Assembly: GCA_032162705.1 (NCBI GenBank)
Contig: JAVRON010000031.1
Location: 1-64,000 of the forward strand
Direction of reading: 5' to 3'
DNA length: 64,000 bases
DNA from: QHXN01 sp032162705
GTDB lineage: Bacteria; Acidobacteriota; Blastocatellia; Pyrinomonadales; Pyrinomonadaceae
The stretch's first letter is position 1. Each line of letters begins with the position of its first letter. The position numbers and the translations under genes are program-made. The notes beneath the pieces were generated by a model. That model had not been told where the DNA came from and did not search any database. It saw only the letters and a program-made list of their open reading frames with translations. This document shows positions 1 through 10,100 of the stretch, one piece after another.

Positions 1-855
1 GTAGAGCGATGGGTAGACGAACGCGCGGCAAGTGGAGTAGAGAGAGCGCAAAGCCTCGTCCGGCAGGTAGCCCGTGAGCACGATGCGGCGGCGCGCGGGC
101 GACTTTTCAATCGCCTCGAACAGCGGCGCGCTCAGCCAGCCGCGCCCTCCGGCGATGACGAGTTGCAGTGTCGATGTGGGACGCGTGCGCAAGACCTGCT
201 CGAACGCCGCGACGAGCGACGAGTGGTTCTTGCGCGGCTCGATTGTCCCGACCGTGAGCAGGAACTCCGCGCCCACGCCTAAGGTGCGCCTCACGTCTTC
301 CGTCTGCTGAAACTCCAGAGGACTGAAGCACGCGCGCGCGGCCTCCGGTATGGCGAAGACTTTCGCGGGCGCGACTCTCAAATGCTTGCAGACTTCTCGG
401 CGCACGCTCTCGGTCGGCACGATGAGCGCGTCGGCGGCGCGAGCCATCAGCGGCAAGCGTCGGCGTGCGCGCCGGACGCGTCGGCGCTCGTGCGTCTCTG
501 GATGGAGCAGCAGCGAGAGGTCGTGGATGGTAAGCACAGAGGCTGCGCTACCCCACAGAGGCACGTCGTAGTTCGTCCCGTGAAAGAGATGCAAGCCACG
601 CCGCCCAGCGTAGCGCGGCAACCCCGCAGACCACCAGCGACGACCCAATGCTCCGACGCTCACGCGCGCAGCCTTCAGGTTCGGCGGCAGACTCTCTCTC
701 TCTGAAAGATTGACGACGGGAAAGGACGAAGGGTAGATCAGCTCGAACTCGTCGGCGGGCGCGGCGTGGGCGAGGGCGCTCGCCAACTCAAACGTGTAGT
801 GGCCGACGCCCGCGCGCGGCTCCGTCAGCGGGATGGCGTCGAGACCGAGAAGCAT
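1..855 (-). CDS. GT4-family glycosyltransferase, 3' end cut by window edge
   Basis: Reading the minus strand from the ATG at 855 gives an uninterrupted frame of 285 codons to the window edge, so the C-terminus is missing. The N-terminus (MLLGLDAIPLTEPRAGVGHY) has the sugar-acceptor-side glycine loop of GT-B enzymes. Around residues 160-165 lies an IHDLS segment, and near residue 205 the GTIEPRKN motif that opens the C-terminal GT4 domain, followed by LVIAGGRGW and LTGYLPDE. These are typical of family 4 mannosyl/glucosyltransferases that use nucleotide-sugars to build exopolysaccharide or LPS. The donor and acceptor cannot be told. The catalytic E-x7-E region lies outside the window. Repeat 861-949 sits directly upstream. 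Confidence 0.9.
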   Translation of the reverse strand, partial: MLLGLDAIPLTEPRAGVGHYTFELASALAHAAPADEFELIYPSSFPVVNLSERESLPPNLKAARVSVGALGRRWWSAGLPRYAGRRGLHLFHGTNYDVPLWGSAASVLTIHDLSLLLHPETHERRRVRRARRRLPLMARAADALIVPTESVRREVCKHLRVAPAKVFAIPEAARACFSPLEFQQTEDVRRTLGVGAEFLLTVGTIEPRKNHSSLVAAFEQVLRTRPTSTLQLVIAGGRGWLSAPLFEAIEKSPARRRIVLTGYLPDEALRSLYSTCRAFVYPSLY

Positions 856-860
856 AAAAG

Positions 861-949
<89 letters not shown>

Positions 950-952
950 CTC

Positions 953-3499
953 TCATTGAATTGTGATGTGCGGCGCGGTGTCCGCCGGACGGCTCGTGAA
1001 CGTCACGCCGCCGGCCACGACGCTGACGATGACGGGCACGTCGCCCGCGCCCGCGAGCGTGGCGGGCAGATCAACGATGACCTGATCGAAGCCCGGCGTG
1101 TTCGATGCGCTGAACGAAACGATGGCAGTGCCGGTCAGGTCTGTCGTGCCAATCCTCACCGTCACCACCGGGTTTAAAGCAGCCGGGACGCGCAAGCCCG
1201 TCAGCATGATGAGCAGGCGCGTCGGCGCTGTCTCGGTCTGTGCCGAAGTGCAGTCGCCCGTCGTGCCCGAGCCTTGCGGTCTCGTCGTCGTGACCGTGAA
1301 CGGCTCGCCCGGCGGCGCGATGCAGGGGTTCGTGATGTTCAGGGCGGCGGCGCGCCCGCCCGCCCCGTTCGTCGAGGTAAAGATATCGGGCTGCGCCGGG
1401 TTCAAAAGCAGCGACGTGCGGATGAGCGCGCCGTTATTGAAAATGACGACGGGCGCGGCGGTCGTCGAACTGGTCAAGCCCGGCGGCACGACGAAGTTGA
1501 TCTGGTTGGGCGCGACCGAGTAAAGCCCCGCCGCCGCACCGGACACGGAGACCGAGACGCCGGATAGCTCCAAGGGGAGCGGCGGTCGGCGCTGCGTCTC
1601 GTGCGCGTTGCTCTTGTCAACCTGCGCGGTCGCGGGCGAGAGCGTGATGGTCGAGCGCGCGATGCCGAGCATGCCGGGCGCAAGCCCCGACACGTCGGGC
1701 GGCGTCGGCGCGGGGCTGGGCGAGACGACTGCGCGATTGCTGGCTCCCGTCGCGAACGTGACCGGCGCGGGGCTGGTCGCGGGCGTCGGGCTGGGCGCGG
1801 GTGTCTCGCTCGTCGCCGTCGGCACAAGCATGTAGAAGGCTTCCGGCAGAGCGTCGGGGTTGCCGCCGCCCTGTTCGAGTACGAGGGTTACGGTGAGCCT
1901 GCGTATGGTGTCGGACGGGAACGGCTGGACGGAGGAGAACGCGCCCGTCTTTATCGTGCCGATGCGCGACACCTGGTTGAGCGTGGCGACCGGAGCCGAA
2001 AAGATTTGCGCCGTGTTCGCCTGATTAAGCCCGTCGGTGGCGGTCGTGGCGACGGTGCCGTCCGGCTTGATGTTCAGGTTCGAGACCCAGACGACGCGTG
2101 TGCTGTCGCCCGTAAACGTCGGCCAGCGCAAGCCTACATCGGACTGATCTGAGGGCGGGCGCACGGAGATTTGCGAGAAGGTATTAGCAGAGTAGTTGTA
2201 AATGTAGGCGCTCGACGTAGTGGAGAGCGCGCCGTTGAGCGTGCCGTCGGTGTTGTAGACGGCTGTTGACTCGAAGGCTACGAGGTTGCCGTCGCGGCTA
2301 ATGCGGCGACCCGGACTGAGCAGGTTGACGCTGATGCCTGTGGCGCTGCCCGTAGAGGTGTCGGGCGGTGTCTTCGTCACCTGGCGTGTGCTGGTGATGC
2401 CTGTGCCGTTGAATTCGGCGACGTATATCTCGCCGTTGCCTTTGTTGGCGTCGGCCTCGGTCGAGCCTTTGTCGGCGTTCGAGATGAAGGAGAGCCTGCA
2501 CGGCAGCGGCGCGACGCAGGCCGAGAGCGACGGGCCGTCGTTGAAGACCAGGCGCGGCAGAGGGCCACCCGCCGGATCGGGCACGTCCGCCGTGTTCGTC
2601 ACCTGCACGAAGGTGTTCGTCGAGCGAATGTAGATGACGACCTCTTTGTTGCCGTCGGCGTTCGATACACCGGGGATGCCGGAGCGCGACTGTGTGACGA
2701 AGGCGATGAACGAGCCGTCGTCGCTGATCGAAGGCGTGGAGTTATCGAGCGCGAAGAAGGGCGGGACGCCAGCCGCGCCCGGTTTCGGCGTGTTCGATGT
2801 CAGCGTGAAGGTGACGCGCGTCATCGTGCCCACCGACAGATCGACCAGAGGAACTTCGTTGCCCTGCGAGAGATCAACGTCGGGCACGTCGGGAATCCGG
2901 TAGATGAAGACTTCGGTATTGCCGTCGGCCTTGAGCGCGACGGAGTTTGAAGGGCCGTCGAAGTTCTTGGGCGAGAGCGCGGGGTTGGCATCACTGTAGG
3001 CGTTCGAGACGAAGACGATGAAGCGCCCGTCGTGGCTTATCATCGGGCGAAGGTTGACGACCTGCACGTCGATGTTGGTCGCGTCGATGGAGGACTTGGT
3101 GGTGTCCTTCAAGATCGCCGTCGTGTTCGTGATCTGAAAGATGCGGCGCTGCGCGTAGTCGAAGAGGAAAATCTCCTGGTTGCCGTCGGCGTTGTTGCGC
3201 GAGGGCGTGCGCTCGGTCGAGATGTCTCCGGCTGACTCGATGACGACGAAGCGCCCGTTGCCGCTCACGTCGCTGGCGAAGGAGCTGCGCGGGATGGGCG
3301 CGGGCGTCGCCGTGGGGGTCGCCGTGGGCGAGGGCGTCGGGGTCGGTAGCGGAGGGATGGTCGTCGAAGTAACCTGAAAGATGAGCGTATCGGGCGTCGG
3401 CGTGAGCGTCTGCGCCCCCGCAACCGACGCAGCGCCGAAGACGACGGCGAGCGCGAACAGAGCCGCGCACGCGCGCGACGGACGGAAAGCGTGCTTCAC
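953..3499 (-). CDS. Secreted TolB/PD40-like beta-propeller protein with TIGR03437 C-terminal domain
   Basis: I place the start at the GTG at 3499, because GGAGGA lies 6 nt upstream and the product then begins with a clean signal peptide (VKHAFRPSRACAALFALAVV... AGAQ). An in-frame ATG at 3523 has no such site. After a Pro/Thr linker (PTPTPSPTATPTATP) come repeats of the type NADGNQEIFLFDYAQRRIFQIT and DGNTEVFIYRI, the PD40-like blades of a TolB-type propeller. The last ~230 residues hold the acidobacterial domain with YSVAPNQINFVVP and QPDIFTSTNGAG motifs (TIGR03437). It is probably extracellular or periplasmic. The function is unknown; a carbohydrate- or protein-binding role would be a guess. 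It has about 848 residues. Confidence 0.85.
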   Translation of the reverse strand: MKHAFRPSRACAALFALAVVFGAASVAGAQTLTPTPDTLIFQVTSTTIPPLPTPTPSPTATPTATPAPIPRSSFASDVSGNGRFVVIESAGDISTERTPSRNNADGNQEIFLFDYAQRRIFQITNTTAILKDTTKSSIDATNIDVQVVNLRPMISHDGRFIVFVSNAYSDANPALSPKNFDGPSNSVALKADGNTEVFIYRIPDVPDVDLSQGNEVPLVDLSVGTMTRVTFTLTSNTPKPGAAGVPPFFALDNSTPSISDDGSFIAFVTQSRSGIPGVSNADGNKEVVIYIRSTNTFVQVTNTADVPDPAGGPLPRLVFNDGPSLSACVAPLPCRLSFISNADKGSTEADANKGNGEIYVAEFNGTGITSTRQVTKTPPDTSTGSATGISVNLLSPGRRISRDGNLVAFESTAVYNTDGTLNGALSTTSSAYIYNYSANTFSQISVRPPSDQSDVGLRWPTFTGDSTRVVWVSNLNIKPDGTVATTATDGLNQANTAQIFSAPVATLNQVSRIGTIKTGAFSSVQPFPSDTIRRLTVTLVLEQGGGNPDALPEAFYMLVPTATSETPAPSPTPATSPAPVTFATGASNRAVVSPSPAPTPPDVSGLAPGMLGIARSTITLSPATAQVDKSNAHETQRRPPLPLELSGVSVSVSGAAAGLYSVAPNQINFVVPPGLTSSTTAAPVVIFNNGALIRTSLLLNPAQPDIFTSTNGAGGRAAALNITNPCIAPPGEPFTVTTTRPQGSGTTGDCTSAQTETAPTRLLIMLTGLRVPAALNPVVTVRIGTTDLTGTAIVSFSASNTPGFDQVIVDLPATLAGAGDVPVIVSVVAGGVTFTSRPADTAPHITIQ

Positions 3500-3657
3500 G
3501 AAAAATCCTCCGAACGGGAGCATATTAAATCGCTGACGAATAAGCCCAAGGGAGACTGTCGGGCGCGGGCGGTGTCGCGGTAGCCAGCGCGGCCCCTCTG
3601 CCGGGGCCGCCCGCTGTGGAGCGCGCCGCAGGATTAAAGAAACCGCATTTTACGCGT

Positions 3658-3685
3658 AAGGCTCGCGCCAGCGCAAGCGAGCCTT
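3658..3685 (-). terminator. Hairpin upstream of the propeller gene
   Basis: AAGGCTCGC (3658-3666) pairs perfectly with GCGAGCCTT (3677-3685) over a 10-nt loop. It lies between the metalloprotease stop at 3764 and the next gene, so it could terminate the upstream minus-strand transcript. No strong T-tract follows. Confidence 0.45.
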
Positions 3686-3690
3686 ATGGA

Positions 3691-3755
3691 AACGATGAAT
3701 GATGAACGATGAACTTAAAGACAGATGGCTTTTAAGTTCATCGTTCATCGTTCAG
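3691..3755. repeat. Inverted heptad-repeat element, word GAACGAT
   Basis: Left arm 3691-3718 has tandem GATGAAC-type heptads ending in TTAA. Right arm 3731-3755 is the inverse (TTAAGTTCATCGTTCATCG). The inner 14 nt or so pair perfectly. The word recurs inside the element at 56982. Confidence 0.9.
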
Positions 3756-3763
3756 ACTTACCC

Positions 3764-6700
3764 TCACTGTCCGAAGCGTTGGCGGTACTCGGTCGAGTCG
3801 AGGAACGCCTTGACCATCTCGGCCTGCACAAAGTTGCCGTTGAACTGGACGAGCTTCGCGAGCCAGAAGTTATAACCGGCGAAGTTGAGGCTCTGCTCGG
3901 GCGCATCGTTCGGGTTGCGGCGCAGGTAGCCGTAATACTGCATCAGGACGAAGGCACGGTTCTTCTCGCGCCGGTCAACTTCCGTGTTCTCGGCGACCTT
4001 CCTGAGCACGCTCGCGCGCCCCACCGCAGTGTTGTTCGCCGATAGCTCGGCGACGAGCGCATCGACCTGCGCCTGCGTGAGCGCATTGCCGACGTTCGTG
4101 TTGAGCTTGGCGACAAACTGTGCGGGCGTCATCCCGGCAGGGTACGCGTCCGTGAAGCGCTGCCGCCCGACGAAGGTCAGCGCGTAGGCGTTCTTATTGT
4201 TTTCAAGCTGCGTCTGCCAATCGCCCACGCCGACGACGATGCCCGCGCCGATAAGCGGCGTGTCCGTGATGAACTCCTGACGCCTGATGATGGGCACGAC
4301 AAGCCCGGTCGAAGCCTCTGTGAAGTCACCGTAGGCGGCCTTATACATGCGCTCGACGAGATAGCCGGTCTGCTGAAACTCAATCGAGAGGAAGAACGCC
4401 GCCGAGACGTTGACGCGCTTGACCTGACGGCACTGAACGTCGAAGCCGCAACCCTCAATCTCGTTCGTCCAGAACTGGAGTCCCGAGGCGTCGGGCTCGC
4501 GCCCGAGGAAGTCGCGGTAGTGCTGCGTGACGAAGAAGTCCGACTTCTCAATCGTGTTCGTCTTGGTCGCCGGCACGTCGCCCATGTCCGTCGTCGTCGT
4601 GTTCAGGGGGAAGATCAGGGTCGGCGGGGTGAAGGAGTAACCCGACTTGAGGAAGACGACATTATAACTTTGCCCGACGGTCATCCCGTTGAAAGTCCAG
4701 CGACCGCCGGCATCCGTCGTCGTCTGCTTCAGAACCCTCAACGGGTTGAAGCCGAAGAGACCGACGGTCACGCCCGACAGTCCCACGCCATTCTCGCTGA
4801 CCGTGCCCGTAATGAGGGCCGGGGCGGAGGTGGCTGTAAACGTCACGACGCTGTGGTCGGCGCTGATGTTATTGAAGACGGTCGTGGCCGGGTTAAAGGT
4901 GTAGCGCGAGTCGGTTGGCCGCACTGTGTAGTTGCCGCCCCCGGTGAGCTGCGTGAACTGGAAGTAGCCGTCGGCGTTACTGAAGGTGGGCGAGGGCGCT
5001 GTGCCGTTGGCGAGCGTCGGGCCTTCGAGCGCGACAGGGACGATGACCAGCGGGCTCCCGTCCGGGTCTAATATGCGGCCCGTGACGGTGAAGCTCGCGG
5101 GCGTCGGGGTCGGAGTTGGGGTCGGCGTCGGCGTCGGCACAGTGCCCGTCGATGTCCAGTTGAGCGCGATGGTGCCTGTGTCGCCGTCGTAACCGTCCAC
5201 GGCTATCTGGTAGGTGACGCCCGCCGTGGCCGGGAACGTGATGCGACTCTGGACGTTTACGCCGAGGTCGATGTCGTCGTCCTCCGCCAAGAGCGAGAGT
5301 CCGCCGACGCTCGAACCGGTGTAGACGGCCAGTGTCGTGTCGTAGTTGCTGCCTACGGTGTCAAAGGTGGCCTGCCCCGTGGCGGGAGCAGTCCAGCGAT
5401 ACCAGACCGAAGACCCGCCCGGGTCTTGCGCGTGGTTAGGCTCACCCGCCTCTTTGGTCGCGTTCTGGTTTGTCCCGGCGACGCTGCCGCTCTGACCCTG
5501 TATCACGACGGCGTTGCCGAAGTTGTCGTTCGCGGGTGTAGGAGGCGGAGGCGGAGGAGGCTGCACATTGCCGCCAACTGAGTAGCCGAACGAGTCGAGC
5601 GCCTTCACGTCGTTGTCGGTGATGACCCGGCGAACGCCGAAGCCGACGGTCGGGTCCATGATGCCGATATAAGGGCGACCCACGACGAGCGCATCGTCCT
5701 TCCAGTGGCTCGACTGGCGACCGTCGCCATCGGTTGACTGTGGGTCGGGGCCGCCGGTCGAGAGCGAAAGCTCCTGCGTGCCGAAGGTGTTCGTCTGGTT
5801 ATCGAAGAAGACCTGCGTGCCGCCCTTCGACATGACGCGCGGGGCCGTCCCGACCGCGCTGAGCGTCACAGGCGAGCGGAAGCGGAACATGTCCCAGATG
5901 GTCACGTCGGAGACGCTGCCGCCGCCCGAGTCTGAGACGAAGCCGAGCGCGTGGCCGATCTCGTGCGTGACGACCGAGTCGAAGTCGGTCTGGCCGGACG
6001 TGATGCCGTCGTCCGGCGTGAAGTCGAAGGGAAAGGCCGAGTTGAAACCGATCTTCGCGTCGCCGCTGCCGGAGGAAACGGAATCTGGCGAGGTGATGTT
6101 GGGCACGAGGCCGAGCGCGCGTGCGTTGACACGCGTCAAGACGACGGTGGACGTGCTTGAGTTGGTGCCGTCGAGTTCTACGGGGACGGACGAGGCTGGG
6201 AGCGCGTTGTAAAGTTGAAGCTCGGGGGCCGTCGGCGAGTTGGCGATCAGCCTTTGCCGGACTCCGGAGAGAGCGGTCGCAATCTGGCGCGAGCCGGTCT
6301 GGCCGATGATGTCCGAACTCGGGTAAGGAGTGCCGAACCACGTCGAGCCGAAGTCAACATCGAGGACGACGTTGATGGGCGTCGAGATAAGCGCCTCCCA
6401 GCGATTGGCGGCGACGATGAAGGCGTTCTTCGCCGCCTGATTCGCTTCGAGCTGCGCCGTGCCGTGCAGGAAGATGTGTAGTCCCGCCGAGGGCTGTAGG
6501 TCGAGGCCGGTCGTCGCCGATAAGTCGGGCGACCAGGTCTCGGAGCCGTCAGCGATTCCCTTCCGCGTCGGTGCGCCAGAGTAGATAAGGTGTAGATCGT
6601 CGCCCGTCTTCGCTTCGGCGATGCGGCGTCGTTCGTCGGCTGTCGCCTCGCGGCAGGTAAGCTCGCCCGCAGGGTTACGGTAGACGACGAAGGTCGCCAG

Positions 6701-6820
6701 AGTCGCCTTCCCCTTGACGACGGTCGGCGTGGTCTGCGCGCTGGCGACTCCGGCGGCGAGGCCGGCGAAGACGACGAGGCAGGCAAGGAGGCACGTCAGG
6801 ATTCTATTTCTCAGCTTCAA
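3764..6820 (-). CDS. Secreted zinc metalloprotease with PPC, two carboxypeptidase-regulatory-like repeats and DUF4214 tail
   Basis: The proposed start is TTG at 6820: GGAG sits 6 nt upstream and the product starts MKLRNRILTCLLACLVVF, a good signal peptide. The frame can be extended to a TTG at 6865. HEIGHALGF at about residues 286-294 is a zincin active site with a third His. After a proline linker, NDNFGNA... begins a PPC (pre-peptidase C-terminal) domain with SSVWYRWTAP. A TP-repeat spacer follows, then two CarboxypepD_reg-like beta domains. The final ~230 residues (FFVTQHYRDFLGREPDASG onward) are a DUF4214 module almost matching that of the next gene. It is likely exported and cell-surface attached or released; the substrate is unknown. 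Confidence 0.88.
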   Translation of the reverse strand: MKLRNRILTCLLACLVVFAGLAAGVASAQTTPTVVKGKATLATFVVYRNPAGELTCREATADERRRIAEAKTGDDLHLIYSGAPTRKGIADGSETWSPDLSATTGLDLQPSAGLHIFLHGTAQLEANQAAKNAFIVAANRWEALISTPINVVLDVDFGSTWFGTPYPSSDIIGQTGSRQIATALSGVRQRLIANSPTAPELQLYNALPASSVPVELDGTNSSTSTVVLTRVNARALGLVPNITSPDSVSSGSGDAKIGFNSAFPFDFTPDDGITSGQTDFDSVVTHEIGHALGFVSDSGGGSVSDVTIWDMFRFRSPVTLSAVGTAPRVMSKGGTQVFFDNQTNTFGTQELSLSTGGPDPQSTDGDGRQSSHWKDDALVVGRPYIGIMDPTVGFGVRRVITDNDVKALDSFGYSVGGNVQPPPPPPPTPANDNFGNAVVIQGQSGSVAGTNQNATKEAGEPNHAQDPGGSSVWYRWTAPATGQATFDTVGSNYDTTLAVYTGSSVGGLSLLAEDDDIDLGVNVQSRITFPATAGVTYQIAVDGYDGDTGTIALNWTSTGTVPTPTPTPTPTPTPASFTVTGRILDPDGSPLVIVPVALEGPTLANGTAPSPTFSNADGYFQFTQLTGGGNYTVRPTDSRYTFNPATTVFNNISADHSVVTFTATSAPALITGTVSENGVGLSGVTVGLFGFNPLRVLKQTTTDAGGRWTFNGMTVGQSYNVVFLKSGYSFTPPTLIFPLNTTTTDMGDVPATKTNTIEKSDFFVTQHYRDFLGREPDASGLQFWTNEIEGCGFDVQCRQVKRVNVSAAFFLSIEFQQTGYLVERMYKAAYGDFTEASTGLVVPIIRRQEFITDTPLIGAGIVVGVGDWQTQLENNKNAYALTFVGRQRFTDAYPAGMTPAQFVAKLNTNVGNALTQAQVDALVAELSANNTAVGRASVLRKVAENTEVDRREKNRAFVLMQYYGYLRRNPNDAPEQSLNFAGYNFWLAKLVQFNGNFVQAEMVKAFLDSTEYRQRFGQ

Positions 6821-6925
6821 GTTTAACTCCACAGTTACGAGGGGCGCTCGAAGGGCAGACGCCAAACTGTTATTGCCGACGGCACACGCGAGAGTGGGCG
6901 CGGGCCGGAGAAAAATAGCGAAAAG

Positions 6926-6931
6926 ATTATA
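6926..6931 (-). promoter_or_regulatory. Putative -10 box for the metalloprotease gene
   Basis: The minus strand reads TATAAT at this position, about 105 nt upstream of the proposed start at 6820. No convincing -35 was found. The remaining non-coding sequence 6832-7175 shows only short GC-rich inverted repeats. Confidence 0.4.
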
Positions 6932-7175
6932 AGGCCGACGAATGTGCGTGCGATTCTTCCGAAACAGCTCGTCTTGTGAAACGCTTCGGTCGCGCGGTCG
7001 CCATCAAACTACCGGTCGGGGAAGGCATCTTTTGACTTAAAAACGCCCGCATTTTGACGCTTCCGGGAGCGCAAGGGTTGCTTTCCAAAAAGCGCCGCCG
7101 GAAGCCACTCGCCCGTAAGGCGGGAGACTACCCGCGGCGCTATTACCGTGCGGCGCTGGGGCCGACTATTACTTG

Positions 7176-10100
7176 TTACTGCCTCGTGCCGAAGCGGTCG
7201 ATGTATTCGTTCGAGGTGATAAAGGCTTTGACCATCTCGGCAGAGACGAAGTTGCCGCCAAACTGGTTGAGCTTGTCGAGCCAGAACTTCCAGCCCGAGT
7301 AGTCCGCATCGGGCGCATCGTTCGGGTTGCGCCGAAGGTAGCCGAAGTATTGCATCAGGACGAAGGCGCGGTTCAACTCGCGCTGCTTGAGCGTCGCGTT
7401 GTCGGCCAACGCGCGCAACACGGCGGCACGCGCCGAGGGCGAAGTGCTCCCCGCCCCCGAGAGTTGCCCTACGAGCTGGTCGCGCTCTGCCTGAGAGAGC
7501 ACGCCGCCTGCGTTCTGGTTGAGCTGATCGACGAACTGCGCAGCCGTCAACGAGAGCGGGAAGGCGTTAAGGAATCTCTGCCGCCCGACGAACTCAAGCA
7601 TGAACGCCTGCTTGTTGGTTTCGAGCTGCTGCTCCCAATTCCCCTGCCCGACGATGACGCCCTGCCCGATTCTCTGCGTGTCGGGCAGGAACTCATTCAG
7701 GCGTATGACGGGCACGGTGCCCGCAACGTTCGGCGAGGTCGTGTCGCCGAAGGCGACCTTGTAGGTGCGCTCGACGAGATAGCCGGTCTGCTGAAACTCA
7801 ATCGAGAGGAAGAAGGCGGCAGAGACGTTGACGCGCTTGACCTCGGCGCACTGTACGTTTGCGCCGCACCCGTTGATCTCGTTCTGCCAGAACTGGAAGC
7901 CCGACGCATCAGGCTCGCGATTGAGGAAGTCCGCGTAGTGTTGCCGGACGAAGAAGGCCGTGTCGAAGTTCGCGTCCCAGCGGACGGGGCTTGGCCCGTT
8001 CGACGCGTCGTTGTCGCTGATGTTGACCGTCAGCGTGATGGGCGTGCCGAGCGAAGTCTGCAAGGGCTGGCTCAGAGTGATGGTGAAATTCTCCGTGCCC
8101 TCTACGTAGCGGTCGTCTGTGATGAGCACGTCGAAGGACTTCGAGGTCTCGCCCACGCCGAACTGGAGCGTGCCGAGCGCGGCAGTGTAGTCGCTGCGCT
8201 CGGAGGCCGTGCCGTTCGCCGTCTGGTAGAAGACACTCGCAGGGATATCCGCCTCGCCCGTGCGCGTGACTGTGACCGTGACCTTGCCCGCGCCTTCGGT
8301 GACGCTTGTGCTCGACGCGTTGAACTGGACGGTCGAGACGCTGGACGGTCGCGGCGTGAAGGTGACGCTCGCGGCGTTCGTCAGGCTCAGACGCGTCGCG
8401 CCCGCACGCCCGCGCTCGGAGGTGTGCGAAGAGACGACGTATGGCTCCGGCTCGCCCGACGCGATGCCGACGACGGGGAAGAGGCTCGTGTTGCCGGAGC
8501 CGTAGCGATAGATGATCGTGCCGTCGCGTCGCAGCTCTGCCTCGAAGTTGACGGGCGAGGTCTGTGCGTCGAACTGTGTCGCCTGCCAGCGGAAGACGAC
8601 CGAGTCCGCGTTCGGCGAGACCTGAAAGACGCCCGCGTCAGCGCGTAAGGTAGTGTCAACCACCAGGTCGTCCCACAGGACGGCGAGCATTCTCTGCGCG
8701 CGCATGGCGTTGGCGGCGCTCGGCACGTCGTCCGCGTCGTCGAGCGTCGTGCGCGAGGGCGGATTGGGCGGCGTGAAGTAGATCGCGCCGTTCGAGGAAA
8801 CCGCAATCTGTGTGAGCGACTGCCCGAAGTAGGGGAAGGCGAAGGGCAGCGTGATGTTGCGCGCGTACTTGTCGTCGCCGTCGATGGGGAGGCGTGTGCC
8901 GCCCGTCGAGAGGCCGCCCGATGCGCCCTCTGTGACGGCGTAGGGGTCACTCAAAATATTATCGCTGACGCTGACGGGGACGCTTGCAGTGCTGAAGTTG
9001 CCCGCGTTGTCGTAGACGCGCATCTCAAGCGTGCCGTTGAAACTCAGGTAGGGGAGAGTGACGGAGGTGGTCTGCTGTGTCCCGCTCTGCAATTGGAAGG
9101 GGAGCGTGGGGATGAAGGTGCGCACGCCGTTCGCGGAGTTGGTGAAGATGAAGTCGTGGTCGGCGGCTGTGCCGGAGAAGCCATCGTCGCCCGGCTCAGT
9201 CCAGGAGATAGAGACGCTGCGCCCGGACTGCGAGACGACCTGAAGCGTGGGAGTCGCGGGCGGTGTCGTATCGTTCTCAAGCGCGCTCTGGATGGACTTG
9301 AAGACGTTGAGCCGCCGCCCCGTCGTCGTCTTGTCGGCGAGCGCGGCGATGAAGTCGCCGCTGTAGGCGAGGACGCCGCGCAGCTCCTGCATAGAAATGT
9401 TCGGCTTGGCCGCGACGACGAGAGCCGCCGCGCCCGTGACGTGCGGCGTCGCCATCGACGTGCCGCTGAAGATGGAGTAGGTCGAGCCGTTCGCGCCGAT
9501 GATGCCCGTGTTCTGACCTGAGTAGTTGCGCGGCGTCGTGCTCAGGATGCCGGAGCCGGGAGCGCCGATGCTGACGACGCGCGGGCCGAAGTTCGAGAAG
9601 CTGGAGACGGCGTCGGTGCTCGTTGTCGAAGCCACGCCGATAACGTTCGGCAGGTCGTAGCTCGAAGGATAATGCGGGACGGAGAAGTTGTCCGTCGTCT
9701 CGTTGCCTGCGGCGGCGACAAAGAGGATGCCCGCGTTGCTTAAGGTCTGGATGGCGTCGAGGCTGGCCTGCGAAAAGCCCGTGCCGCCGTAAGAGTTGTT
9801 GAGCACGCGCAGGTTGACGCCCTTCTGCGTCTTCATCCTGAGCGCGTACTGATAGCCGCCGAGAATGGCTGTGCCCGGACACCCGCCCGCATTGCAAACC
9901 TTGATCGACATCAGGCCGACCTGCCAGTTGACGCCCGTCACGCCCACCGAGTTGTTGCCGCGCGCCCCGATGGTTCCGGCGACGTGCGTGCCGTGGTTAT
10001 CGTCCGCGGCGCTGACGAAGACCGTGCCGTTGTTGTTGATGAAGTTGAAGCCGTTCACGTCGTCGATGTAGCCGTCGCCGTCGTCGTCCACGCCGTTTCC

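Noticed and set aside
7173..8648. 491-codon plus-strand open frame
   Set aside because: It is antisense to the S8 protease gene, which has an intact triad and domain order; the plus frame has no recognisable motif.
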